Notes: a model not told the origin generated them from the letters alone. A DNA stretch of 22,500 nt from Monoplex corrugatus (GCA_030674185.1 CM060312.1:61510078-61532577), one strand, 5' to 3'. Shown: positions 8,330 to 18,261, counted from the stretch's first letter. Numbers and translations: made by a program.

Positions 8330-8850
8330 ATGACTCGTATATCTGTGTATCTCACCTTCAGAAAAGGAACACATGTAAAGTAAATAAATAAATAATTAAA
8401 GGTCTGTGATCACAACACAACTAGCTATTCTGTATAGATCGTCCCACTTGACAGATCCCCTCACCTTCCCAGCAATGCACAAAGCTTCAGCTGTTACTCT
8501 TCGATTTCCGTTATATTAAGTCGTATATCATTGATTTATTGCCGTTTTTTTTCTTCTTCTTCTTCAGTGTTTTAGATCAAGACAGATATATAAATTAGTT
8601 AACGAAAAGTTAGAAAAGAACTGGCGTTTGGCCAATACTGTCTATCGTCAGAAAAATATATCATCGTTAATGTCGTTGTCTCACCAGTATGACCACTCCC
8701 AATTCATGAATCTTCGTTTCCACATTTTTCAGTCTCATGCGTTCACGGACATCCATTACTCGTATCTATCATGTTAGTGCATGAGGTATAAGCCTGTGTC
8801 TGTGTGCATACATTTATGTCAGGTATCTTTTATACAAGCAGCCATTTGGT
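8330..8850. other. Unique AT-rich sequence, no gene seen
   Basis: Apart from a short AAAT tract at its start, no repeat, coding frame or RNA gene is visible. Stops are frequent in all frames. Confidence 0.55.
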
Positions 8851-8852
8851 CA

Positions 8853-9147
8853 TTAACTCTTTGACTCCTGCACCACGTTCACCAAGTGCAAAACTTAACC
8901 CTTTGACTCCCTCACCTGTCCACCGGCCTGCAGGAAGCCGGTGGACAGGGTGAGGGAGTCAAAGGGTTACGTTTTTGCTGTGCTAGCATGGTGGACAATG
9001 CAGAGCTTTGAAGTATGGGCAGTAAGTTGCTTTGCTGTTGAAATACAGGTGCGTGACAGGGAGGAGTCAAAGGGTTAAGTTTTTGCTTGCTAGCATGGTT
9101 GATGACAATGCAGGATGTGTTGGACAGGGCGGGGAGCCAAGGGTTAA
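8853..9147. mobile_element. Nested piggyBac-like MITE cluster 1 (TTAA-flanked)
   Basis: Several copies of the terminal motif TTAACCCTTTGACTCC occur in both orientations. They sit at 8853 (TTAACTCTTTGACTCC) and 8895 facing right, and at 8969, 9078 and 9147 facing left (GGAGTCAAAGGGTTA type). The pair 8895-8927 and 8937-8969 forms an almost perfect hairpin with a 9-base loop. piggyBac-superfamily transposons insert at TTAA and have termini beginning CCC, so this is best read as non-autonomous piggyBac-like elements inserted into one another. There is no transposase. The right end at 8969 reads TTAC, so one target copy is mutated. Confidence 0.75.
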
Positions 9148-9568
9148 CTACAGTTTCTCCTCAAACATCCCCCCCCCTCTTTCCTCATTTTGTTTTGTTT
9201 TGTTTTTGATGTTTTCGTACTTTCTTTTTTTCCTTCGTTAGTATTTTTAATCTTTGTTTCGACAATCCAATTTTGTTTCATTTGTTTAATTTTAAGTAAT
9301 ACATGTCACTGTTGTGTCTTTTTCTTTGTCATATGTGTGTAGCAAGACTAATTAAGATATTCAGGATTTTTCTTTCAAATTTTAAATTAATTAAACAGAC
9401 AATAAATACAATTAAACAAAATCTCAAAGCATGAATTGCAGTCTCAGTTAAAATGAAATATTCCATCATGCAAAGTGTCTGTATAAGTTATAATGCAAAT
9501 ATTCACACATCTGCTTAATTTAAGCATAATCAACGACAACAACAAATATAATATATACATACATCATA
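9148..9568. other. AT-rich stretch with T-rich runs, no gene seen
   Basis: Contains a C run near 9169-9178 and several T-rich tracts (TTTTG repeats near 9187-9206). No coding frame or RNA gene stands out. Confidence 0.55.
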
Positions 9569-9569
9569 T

Positions 9570-10034
9570 ATCATCATCATCGTCATCATCATCATCATCA
9601 TCATCATCATCTCATCATTCATCATCATCATTATGTACCCTGCCGCATGGACGTGGCGATCATGGCCCTCCATACAAATCTGTCCCTTGTCGCTGCAAAG
9701 TTACATCTCCCACCCTCTTGTCTTTATCCATCCGCAAGTCCGACCAATATTTTCTCCCTGAGCCTACCTGGTGCACTTTTTCCTTCCAGCTTTTTTGATG
9801 TCATTTGGTGCTCAAATTTCTCTTGCTTCATAAATGCCCTATAAATGTTGCTTGTCTTTTTCTGATCTTCTTCATTAACGTTCTTGTTGTGTTTGCCTAT
9901 TTCTAGACTATCTCGGTGTTTTTTTACTGTCCATGGAACTCCTAACAGTCTTCTTAGAAACCACATTTGAGGTGGTCAATCTTGTTCTGACTTTGCGTGT
10001 TGACTGTCCACGCTTGGCATCCGTACAACAGTAA
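9570..10034 (-). mobile_element. LINE copy 4, minus strand, 3' part
   Basis: A long (TCA)n tail at 9570-9633 is followed by the family 3' end (TACCCTGCCGCATGGACG). Similarity continues through the GTCCATGGAACTC block to CGTACAACAGTA at 10034, where it passes straight into a pentanucleotide array. The first tail codon after QGT is TAA instead of TGA. Several indels break the frame, so it is a pseudogene. Its 5' end falls at the same LINE position where copy 3 is interrupted. Confidence 0.84.
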
Positions 10035-10388
10035 CGTAACGTAACGTAACGTAAACGTAACACGACACGACACGATACGACAAGACACGACACGACACGA
10101 CACGACAAGACACAAACACGACATGACATACACATAGCATACAAACAAACATAACACAACATAACATAACATAGCAAACATAACATAACACAACACAACA
10201 AAATAACATAACATAACATAACATAACATAACACAACACAACAAACACAACATAACATAACACAACACAACATAACATAACAAACATAACATAACACAAC
10301 ACAACATAACACAGCACAACATAACACAACACAACATAACACAACATAACATAACATAACACAACATAACATAAAACATATAACATAA
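10031..10388. repeat. Pentanucleotide array (CGTAA)n, (CACGA)n, (CATAA/CACAA)n
   Basis: Three successive blocks of related five-base units occur. (CGTAA)n grows directly out of the LINE sequence CAGTAACG, then comes (CACGA)n, then a long mixed (CATAA)/(CACAA) block. Minus-strand frames of poly Cys-Val-Met-Leu type are open because the RNA-sense unit has no stop; they are not genes. Confidence 0.95.
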
Positions 10389-10680
10389 AGAAAACCTTAA
10401 GATACTCAAAAATAAATGAACACAGAAAAAGTTGTAAGCATACATGGCTAGATCTTAAGAAATCAGATTCACTATCATATTTCGTTACTTACATTAAAAT
10501 GTGCACTTCAAATTAACTAAACAGAATCAAGTTCCAGTTGTTATTAATGGTAAATATGGCAGCCATCTGGTGGGACTTAACGCTACTGTCTTGGAGTACC
10601 GAAGTGTTCTGAGGTTTGAAGTTTGCTGCCCAGTCCTCAACATTTTCTTTTCTTTTGTTTTCTTTTTTCTTTTGAAATCT
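10389..10680. other. Unique sequence, no gene seen
   Basis: Moderately AT-rich DNA between the pentanucleotide array and the foldback element. No motif is recognised. Confidence 0.5.
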
Positions 10681-10689
10681 AAAACAAGT

Positions 10690-11050
10690 GTGACTGCCAG
10701 CGTTCAAGCAAACAAGAGCCCGAAAAAACACGAAAAAAGAATAAGAACACGTATTTGATACAACAAGACAAGACAGGCACTAAATTTCGGCCAATTGGCC
10801 TTTGTTAAGCGTAAGATCACAAAAAGCAAACACCAGATCCAAAAATTAGGAGAAAAAGATTAAAACTTCCCTGCTGCTCCGGCCAGTGTGAGAAAAGGAA
10901 TCTTTTTCTCCTAATTTTTTATTCTGGTGTTTGTTTGTGATCTTACGCTTGACAAAGGCCAGTTGGCCGAAAGTTTGCGCCTGTCTTGTCTTGTTGTATT
11001 AAATACGCGTTCTTATTCTTTTTTTCGCGTGATTTTTTTTTTCTGGTTCC
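10690..11050. mobile_element. Foldback element, copy 1 (intact hairpin)
   Basis: The left arm (10722-10862) and right arm (10899-11043) are reverse complements over ~140 bp, with a ~36-base loop. The most conserved core is TGATCTTACGCTTGACAAAGG followed by CAGTTGGCCGAAA and TTTGCGCCTGTCTTGTCTTG. The sequence left of the arm (GTGACTGCC..TTCAAGCAAACA) is shared with the copy at 19328-19658 and so belongs to the element. There is no coding capacity. It resembles a MITE or foldback transposon of unknown superfamily; I could not define a target duplication for this copy. Confidence 0.78.
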
Positions 11051-11059
11051 TTTTTTTCT

Positions 11060-11870
11060 TTTGTTTATTTGTTTGCTCGTTTGTCTTCTCACAAAGTTGT
11101 CTACCTCAAAGCTTTGTATTCTGTTTGTGTCTGTTTTTGTTTTATCACGACCAGACAGTTAATTCTAACGAGTGAAAGGTCTAATTTCCATGCTTAGTCT
11201 TTGTCCTTCTGTTTGCTAGTTCTTACCACTGCAAGGAAAGACAATTCGATTACTTTCCCTTTCTTTAGGGGCTGAAGAAACGCACCTGTCTTTGCTTTGC
11301 TTAAGAATGCGGCAGCTGCCGGTCGTTTTCCGGGTAGTTTTTACCAATTTTGTTGCAGGGTCATTCTGAAGACAATGGAACAGCAAGAGCTGTATTTAGA
11401 CTGTGCGCAAGTTAGCCCAACGCGCGCCGTTTTTTGCAGGGCAGAAGGGGAAAATTAATGACAGAGCTTATTTAATTGCAACCTGCACGCCATTACGGCC
11501 CTTTTAAAACTCTTTCAGGTGCGCTGTCTCTTTACGGGTGAAGGGATCGAAGTCGGGGTGGTTATCAAAGGCAGGTCATCCCATTTCTCTCCCCATCCTC
11601 CACCCCTTCCTTCTTCCTCCGCGTGACTGCTGCTTCCTCTTTCTCTGTGCGGGTGCACGCGCGCACCTGATGACGTGCGTCTTTACATGTAATCAGGTGC
11701 TTCCAAGATCATTTCGTTATCTTAGAAAGTCCGATAACTACGCACAAGGAATAAATGGGTATATACACACAAAAAAAAGAAGGAAAAGGTGAAGCATATT
11801 TTTAAAACAGGATAAAATCATTTGCATCAGCACAGAAAAAAAAAGAAAACTAACAATTTTGATAAAGGTT
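11060..11870. other. Low-repeat, GC-richer unique region
   Basis: This is the least repetitive part of the window. 11160-11560 has mixed composition, with elements such as TTTAATTGCAACCTGCACGCC, CATTACGGCCC and CAGGTGCGC. No frame has a recognisable domain. A plus-strand open frame at 11538-11792 (84 codons) has no similarity I can identify. It could be a regulatory or otherwise conserved non-coding segment, but only cross-species comparison could show that. Confidence 0.4.
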
Positions 11871-11874
11871 TTAG

Positions 11875-12030
11875 TCGCGCGTGTGTGTGTGTGTGTGTGT
11901 GTGTGTGCCCGCGTATGTGTGCCCGCGTATGTGTACGTGTGTGTGTGTGTGTGTGTTGTGTGTCCGGGTATGCGTGTGCGTGTGTGTGTGTGTATGCCCG
12001 GTATGTGCACGTGTGTGTGTGTGTGTGGCG

Positions 12031-12061
<31 letters not shown>

Positions 12062-12402
12062 GTGTGTGTGTGTGTGTGCTGGCGTATGTGCATGCATACG
12101 TGCACGCGTGTGTGTGTGCACGTGTGTGTGTGTGTGTGTGTGTGTGTTTATGTAACGAGCAGGTGAACGCACGCACTCATGTGTGTTTGTGTATGTATGT
12201 GTTGTGTGCGCGCGTGCGTGTGTGCGTGCGTGTGTGTGCACCTGTGACAAGCAGTTGGGTACGCACACACTCATGTTTATATATGTGCGTGTGTGTGTAC
12301 GCGCACGCGTGTGTGAGTGTGTGTGTGCGCACGCGTGTGTGTATATGTGTTTTTAGTGTACGCGTACGCGCACATGTGTGTATAAATACATGCGCGTGAG
12401 CG
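11875..12402. repeat. Impure (GT)n array
   Basis: Long GT-rich tract with CG-containing interruptions (GTGCCCGCGTAT, GCACGCG, CGCGTACGCGC), in several blocks separated by short unique segments (for example 12155-12180 and 12240-12270). The long open frames on both strands are all explained by the repeat. Confidence 0.95.
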
Positions 12403-12786
12403 GAGTGAGGGTGACGGAGAAATAACGCTCGTTTGCAAAGTTCTGAGAGCAATCATGCCCATGCTTCCGTGTGTAAGCACTTGCGCGCAGTCAAGGGCTG
12501 CTTTCTGCTTACTTAAAGTATCAGATCATGTATTATATGGACATGTGCCGTGAGTGAATCTCGTTCCACGCTCAATTGGCCACCAGACATGACGTTCTCA
12601 AAAGGCGTGTGTGTGTGTGTCAATGGACAGTTTGTCCTTTTGTTCTGCGTTGCTAATGATCCTTTTTTTTTTATCTGACCGTGTGTGTGTTTTTTTCTTT
12701 TGTTTTGTTTTTGTTTTGTGTTGTTTTTGTTTTTTGTTTTTTTTTGTTGATTTTGCACGATTTAATCACCATTTGTCGTCTATTTT
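12403..12786. other. Unique then T-rich sequence, no gene seen
   Basis: 12403-12600 is unique DNA without recognisable features. 12605-12760 is T-rich with GTTTT-type repeats. No gene is supported. Confidence 0.5.
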
Positions 12787-13078
12787 CATCTTCTTCATCA
12801 TCATCGTCGTGGTCATCGTCATCATCGTAATCATCGTCGTCGTCATCATCATCAGCAGAAGCAGCAGCAGCAGCATCGTCGTCGTCGTCGTCGTCGTCGT
12901 CGCTATTACCATCATCACTATCATCATTCTGCATGCGCTAGTCTTCATCTATCATCATCATCACCACCATCATCATCATCATCATCACCACCACCACACC
13001 ATCAATTTCACCACCACCATCATCACCACCATCTTCGTCGTCATCATTATTATCTTTATCGTTGTTGTCGTCGTTGGC
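12787..13078. repeat. Triplet array (TCA)n / (TCG)n / (CAC)n
   Basis: Compound trinucleotide array with TCA, TCG, AGC and CAC blocks. Poly-Ile/Val, poly-His and poly-Asp open frames across it come from the triplet periodicity. Confidence 0.95.
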
Positions 13079-13272
13079 GTACTAGACGTCTTCATCGTCC
13101 CTGTAATAATGGCATTTTTTTTATCTTCTAAATTTTCCATAAAATGTCTGTGAACATATGAACAAGCAAATCTCCCTTTTTAAACGACCTATACATACAG
13201 CTCTTGTTCGTTCGTCAATAATATCTTGTATAATTGCATGTCAAGTACACAAGACTGCTTTTGAGAAGAACA

Positions 13273-13443
13273 CATCCATCCATCCATCCATCCATCCATC
13301 CATCCATCCATCCATCCATCCATCCATCCATCCATCCATCATCCATCCATCCATCCATCCATCCATCATCCATCCATCCATCATCCATCCATCATTCATC
13401 CATCCACCATCCATCCATCCATTCATCCATTCATCCATCCATC
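13273..13443. repeat. (CATC)n tetranucleotide array
   Basis: About 40 units with a few shortened or variant units after 13337. Encodes Ile-His-Pro-Ser repeats in several frames without meaning. Confidence 0.97.
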
Positions 13444-13824
13444 TGTTCATCTACGTATACATACATACATAGATACATACATAATACATGCATACATAGA
13501 TACATAGTTACATACATACACAAACACTCACATACACACGCACACACGCACACACACACTCAGACATTCACACAACACATACACCCACGCAAACACACAC
13601 CACACACAAACGCACACACACGCATGCGCGCTCGCACAAAACACGCACGCACGCACACACACACATACAAATAGACACACACATGCACACAGTCATATAC
13701 TGTACACACACACACACACACTTATGCACACAGAGAGAGAGAAGAGAGAGAGAGAGAGAGAAAACACATACACACAAACGTAACGCACACACAGACACAC
13801 ACAGACACACACAGACACACACAG

Positions 13825-13896
<72 letters not shown>

Positions 13897-13900
13897 ACAC
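13444..13900. repeat. (CATA)n, (CA)n and (GA)n compound array
   Basis: CATA units at 13455-13520, impure CA to 13730, GA at 13732-13762, (CACACAGA)n at about 13790-13830, then nearly pure CA to 13900. Confidence 0.95.
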
Positions 13901-14160
13901 GTCCTCGCAACAACGTGCATGAAAACACTCTGACCATGGAACCTTAGATGGCATGTCCAGGACTGGTTCTCCCTTGTGGTTTCTGTATCTTCAAACTGGC
14001 AAACCGTTATGAATAATTCAACAGTAGGAAATTCAGTTTTCATGTCAAGCGAAGAAGTGTACAAGGGAGACAGCAAGCTCACGAGGAACGTAATTATTCA
14101 GCAAAGATTGCAACTCTACACTACACTGGTTTCGTTTCTGCTTGAGCTTAAACATGCATT
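13901..14160. other. Unique sequence between CA arrays
   Basis: About 260 bases without repeats. Frames are open for a short distance but no domain or codon bias is visible. No gene is called. Confidence 0.5.
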
Positions 14161-14217
14161 CACAACACACAACACCCCACACACACACCACACACACACA
14201 CACACACAACACACACA

Positions 14218-14259
<42 letters not shown>

Positions 14260-14368
14260 CACCCAACCATCCACTTACCCACCCACTCACACACAAACTC
14301 ATACACAGACACACACATGACACAAAACAGCAAACCCAAACACACACACACACACACACCCTCTCTCT

Positions 14369-14420
<52 letters not shown>

Positions 14421-14738
14421 CTATCTCTCAGAGACAGGCAGAGAAAGAGACTCACAGAGAGAAACAGAGAGAGACAGAGAGACAACGAGAGCGAGCAAGA
14501 GACAGAGAGAGAGAGTGAGAGACAGACAGACAAAGACAGGGAGAGACAGAGATAGACAGAGATAGAGAGAAAGACAGAGACAGACTTGGGGACATATGGG
14601 GAACGGGTCGCTCAGAGATGGAAACATATAGAGAAAGAGACGTTCACAAATAGTGACACACAGAGATGGGGACATACGGGAAAAGAGACATACAGAGATG
14701 GAGACATACAGGGAAAGAGACGTTCAGAGATGGGAACA
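14161..14738. repeat. (CA)n, (CT)n, then degenerate GAGACAGA repeats
   Basis: CA to 14359, CT at 14359-14417, then GAGA/GACAGA-type sequence. From about 14580 this becomes longer, irregular units such as CATACAGAGATGGGGACATA, clearly related to the minisatellite that begins at 14739. Confidence 0.93.
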
Positions 14739-16411
14739 AATGGGGACATGTTGAGACAGGAACACCTGAGACAGACAGAGATGGGGACATGTTGAGACAG
14801 AAACACCAGAGACAGACAGATATGGGGACACGTTGAGACAGAAACACCAGAGACAAACAGACAGAGAAGGAGACACGTTGAGACAGAAACACCAGACACA
14901 GACAGAGACAATTGAGACATAAGCACCAGAGAGAGAGAGAGAGAGAAGAAAAAAGAAAGAGAGAGAAAGAGAGAGAGAGAAAGAGAGATGGGGACATGTT
15001 GAGACAGAAACACCAGAGACAGACAGAGATGGGGACAAGTTGAGACAGAAACAACAGAGAGAGAGAGAGAGATAGAGAGAGAGATGGGGACATGTTGAGA
15101 CAGAAACACCACAGACAGACAGAGATGGGGACATGTTGAGACAGAAACACCACAGACAGACATAAAGAGATGGGGACATGTTGAGACAGAAACACCACAG
15201 ACAGACATAAAGAGATGGGGACATGTTGAGACAGAAACACCACAGACAGACATAAAGAGATGGGGACATGTTGAGACAGAAACACCAGAGACAGACATAA
15301 AGAGATGGGGACATGTTGAGACAGAAACACCAGAGACAGACAGACAGAGATGGGGACATGTTGAAACAGAAACACCAGAGACAGACATAAAGAGATGGGG
15401 ACATGTTGAGACAGAAACACCACAGACAGACATAAAGAGATGGGGACATGTTGAGACAGAAACACTACAGACAGACAGACAGAGATGGGGACCTGTTGAG
15501 ACAGAAACACCACAGACAGACAGACAGAGATGGGGACATGTTGAGACAGAAACACCACAGACAGACAGACAGAGATGGGGACATGTTGAAGACAGAAACA
15601 CCACACACAGACAGACAGAGATGGGGACATGTTGAGACAGAAACACCACACACAGACAGACAGAGATGGGGACATGTTGAGACAGAAACACCAGAGACAG
15701 ACATAAAGAGATGGGGACATGTTGAGACAGAAACACCAGAGACAGACATAAAAGAGATGGGGACATGTTGAGACAGAAACACCAGAGACAGACAGACAGA
15801 GATGGGGACATGTTGAGACAGAAACACCAGAGACAGACATAAAGAGATGGGGACATGTTGAGACAGAAACACCACAGACAGACAGACAGAGATGGGGACA
15901 TGTTGAGACAGAAACATCACAGACAGACATAAAGAGATGGGGACATGTTGAGACAGAAACACCAGAGACAGACATAAAGAGATGGGGACATGTTGAGACA
16001 GAAACACCAGAGACAGACAGACATAGAGACATGTTGAGACAGAAACACCAGAGACAGACAGAGATGGGGACATGGTGAGACAGAAACACCAGAGACAGAC
16101 AGACATGGACATGTTGAGACAGAAACACCAGAGACAGACAGACAGAGATGGGGACATGTTGAGACAGAAACACCAGAGACAGACATAAAGAGATGGGGAC
16201 ATGTTGAGACAGAAACACCAGAGACAGACAGAAAAGAGATGGGGACATGGTGAGACAGAAACACCAGAGACAGACATAAAAGAGATGGGGACATGTTGAG
16301 ACAGAAACACCAGAGACAGACATAAAGAGATGGGGACATGTTGAGACAGAAACACCACAGACAGACACAAAGAGATGGGGACATGTTGAGACAGAAACAC
16401 CAGAGACAGAC
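14739..16411. repeat. Minisatellite, ~45 bp unit, about 37 copies
   Basis: The unit carries GATGGGGACATGTTGAGACAG then AAACACCAGAGACAGACATAAAGA. Most units are 45 bp; shorter and longer ones range from about 36 to 49 bp, and one gap near 14930-14990 is filled by GA-rich sequence. Two variant tails alternate (ACATAAAGA and ACAGACAGA), as do ACCAGAG and ACCACAG. A 45 bp period is 15 codons, and the minus-strand unit has no stop in any frame. This explains the open frames of several hundred codons with a repeated MSPSLSVCLWCFCLN motif. I do not call these genes. Confidence 0.96.
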
Positions 16412-16424
16412 GCATACAAACTGC

Positions 16425-16660
16425 AGAGACCACCTCCACCCATTCTTTCGCTCCCCTGCCTCCAGACAGAAGCGTTCAGAACCAGAGGCACAGCACTGCA
16501 ACAGTAGGTGTATGCTGAGGTTAGTTATTTCACCCACTGCTGGACATTTCGTGCATAGATCGGTGGAGTTAATAGAGTTTTTCAGGTTGAAATACTTCCA
16601 GACCCTCAGTCCTGCCATTTACCATGACCTGTCTGTCTCTTCTGTAGGGATGAACTTTGA
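16425..16660 (-). pseudogene. Possible retroelement C-terminal zinc-finger-like remnant
   Basis: On the minus strand, codons just outside the minisatellite read KFIPTEETDRSW, a stop, then MAGLRVWKYFNL, STDLCTKCPAVGE and IHLLLQCCASGSERF. The spacing C-x2-C ... H-x4-C is the pattern found at the C-terminus of many LINE polyproteins after the reverse transcriptase. It differs from the LINE family elsewhere in this window. The in-frame stop and the lack of any upstream domain make it a remnant at best. The open frame then runs on into the minisatellite, which is incidental. Coincidence is possible over such a short match. Confidence 0.35.
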
Positions 16661-16661
16661 C

Positions 16662-16990
16662 ATTTTAAAACACGGCGTTTCATGTAAAGATTCATTGTTG
16701 TTTTTTTTTTAAATAATAAGCACAAAGAAGGGTACAGTATCACTGTATTAATGTACTGGACTTTCGCTTTCAAAGAATTGTATAGTGGTCCAAACAATCA
16801 TTGTCACTGCAGCAAAAATTCGGAGTTTCTTCGTTTTGGTTTTGTTTTTGCTTTTGTTTTCGTTTTTTGTTTTTAGATCAGAGTTTGAGTTGCTTCCCAC
16901 AAAGTGGGAGAGTACAGGGAATATTGCTATTTATCTTTTATATAATTCAAAATTGACGAAATTAGACGGACAGAGGTAGTGCATGCATTG
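16662..16990. other. Unique sequence with T-rich runs, no gene seen
   Basis: Contains TTTTTG-type runs near 16830-16876. No domain or RNA gene is recognised. Confidence 0.5.
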
Positions 16991-16991
16991 T

Positions 16992-17001
16992 TCCTCTCTC
17001 T

Positions 17002-17088
<87 letters not shown>
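16992..17088. repeat. (CT)n microsatellite
   Basis: Nearly pure CT array of about 97 bases with one interruption near its start. Confidence 0.97.
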
Positions 17089-17090
<2 letters not shown>

Positions 17091-17573
17091 GTTTCATCGG
17101 ATTTTATCCCAAAGGGATTTCATTGCACTTGGATAATTCCATACGTGATGTATCTAAATCTGCTAACAGTTATCAGCCAAACTGCGTAAAAATTGTGGAA
17201 CAGAAAATGGGATTAATGTTTTTTTTAATTTGGAACAAAAGGGCCAGGATTTTCTATCATCGTTTTCTGTTTGAAACTGTTTATTGACACCTAGTTCTTT
17301 CAAGCCTAAGAGGAATTGTATAAGTGGAGCAACAATATATTTTCTTAAATAGTTTCATCATTCACATACTTCTCTGGTTCGTAAAATGATTTAAATTGAT
17401 GATGAGAAGAAAATCTGTCGTCATTGAGTATTTCACTCTGCCATTCATTTTTAAATCTGTATTTTTGTTGTTGTTTTTCTACTTTAATGGAAAGTTAAGA
17501 TCTTGACAGTGAAAAACAAAGAAAGAAAGAAACAAACAAACAAACCTCAAATCGTTTCAGCTGGCCACAAACA
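17089..17573. other. Unique AT-rich sequence before the tandem duplication
   Basis: No gene is seen. The last 60 bases are (CAAA)/(GAAA)-rich. They include AAATCGTTTCAGCTGGCCA, a diverged local duplicate of the sequence that opens the duplication unit (AAATCGTTTGAGCTGGC at 17589). Confidence 0.5.
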
Positions 17574-17639
17574 AACAAACACACCACAAAATCGTTTGAG
17601 CTGGCTAGGTCTTGAAATGGAAAGGAGTTGAGAAGAGAC

Positions 17640-17859
17640 CTGGACCTATAAAATACAAGAATGACTGGCCGGGGATATTAAGAAGGACGTCAAGCAGACC
17701 AGTGTTCATGTTGCAGGCTGTAAGTGAACTGAAGACATCTGGGAGTCTTGTGTCTACAGTTCTATCAGCAGAACCAGATAACCCGCGTAACAATGAAGTG
17801 CCAGTGAGGATCGAACTCCCCCGCTCCCAGGTTAGCACGGTCAGCTGATGCTCAGAACG
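17640..17859 (-). mobile_element. tRNA-like SINE segment in unit A
   Basis: On the minus strand, GGGAGTTCGATCC (17808-17820) matches a pol III B box, and a T-arm of four out of five pairs can be drawn around it. The preceding CCGTGCTAACCTGGGAGC also resembles tRNA sequence. The A-box side is absent because the MITE cluster starts exactly there, at a TTAA (17860). Downstream the body continues to about 17640. The same segment is present in unit B (20637-20803). Confidence 0.42.
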
Positions 17860-18256
17860 TTAACCCTTTGACTCCCGTACCCTGTCCATCAGCATTCTGC
17901 ATAGTCAACCCCACTAGCAAAGCAAAAACTCAGCCCTTTGATTTCCCCACCCTATCCACCAGCTTCTGGCAGGAAGCTGGTGGATAGGGTGAGGGATCCA
18001 AAGGTTTAGTTTTTGCAGTTTGGGGATAGGGTGCGGGAGTCAAAAGGTTAAGCTGTCGAGACTTAACCCTTTCACTCCCGCACCCTATCCACCGGCTGCA
18101 AAAACTCAATCCTTTGACTTCCTTACCCTATCCACCAGTTTCCTCCAAGAAGCTGGTGAATAGGGTGAAGGAATGAAAGGGTTAATGTTTTTGCTTTGCT
18201 GTCATGGCTGATAATGGGGGATGCTGACGGATAGGGTGAGGAAGTCAAAGGGTTAA
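17860..18256. mobile_element. Nested piggyBac-like MITE cluster 2 (unit A)
   Basis: The outer ends are TTAACCCTTTGACTCCC at 17860 and GGAAGTCAAAGGGTTAA ending at 18256, and both continue inward with a related subterminal sequence (CAGCAT ... AGCAAAGCAAAAAC). Inside lie a hairpin at 17931-18008 with mutated ends (CAGCCCTTTG and CAAAGGTTTAG), an internal right end at 18051 (AAAAGGTTAA), and a second complete copy at 18063-18185 bounded by TTAA on both sides. This is repeated insertion of one non-autonomous TTAA-specific family into itself. No transposase is present. Confidence 0.75.
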
Positions 18257-18261
18257 AACGA

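Noticed and set aside
8895..8969. Hairpin as a transcription terminator or microRNA precursor
   Set aside because: Its ends are the TTAA-flanked terminal repeats of a transposon family present in several copies, which explains the hairpin fully.
11538..11792. 84-codon open frame in the low-repeat region as a gene
   Set aside because: No domain, signal or codon bias recognised, and it runs into the poly-A and CA-rich flank.
11822..12399. Long Val-Cys and Thr-His open frames, also at 1709-1988, 5940-6530, 13568-13954, 14045-14555 and 18833-19470
   Set aside because: Dinucleotide repeats code for alternating residues without stops on both strands; no gene evidence.
12611..13153. Hydrophobic Ile/Val-rich and Asp-rich 'proteins'
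   Set aside because: Translation of TCA/TCG triplet arrays.
13683..13922. Telomere-type repeat
   Set aside because: The units are CA, GA and CACACAGA; no TTAGGG-type repeat is present anywhere in the window.
14739..16411. CRISPR-like array of repeats
   Set aside because: Units are contiguous with no unique spacers, the period drifts, and the surroundings are eukaryotic microsatellites.
14644..16491. A 615-codon Cys-rich secreted or membrane protein gene
   Set aside because: It is read entirely from the stop-free minisatellite. All three minus frames are open, and no promoter, splice or domain evidence exists.
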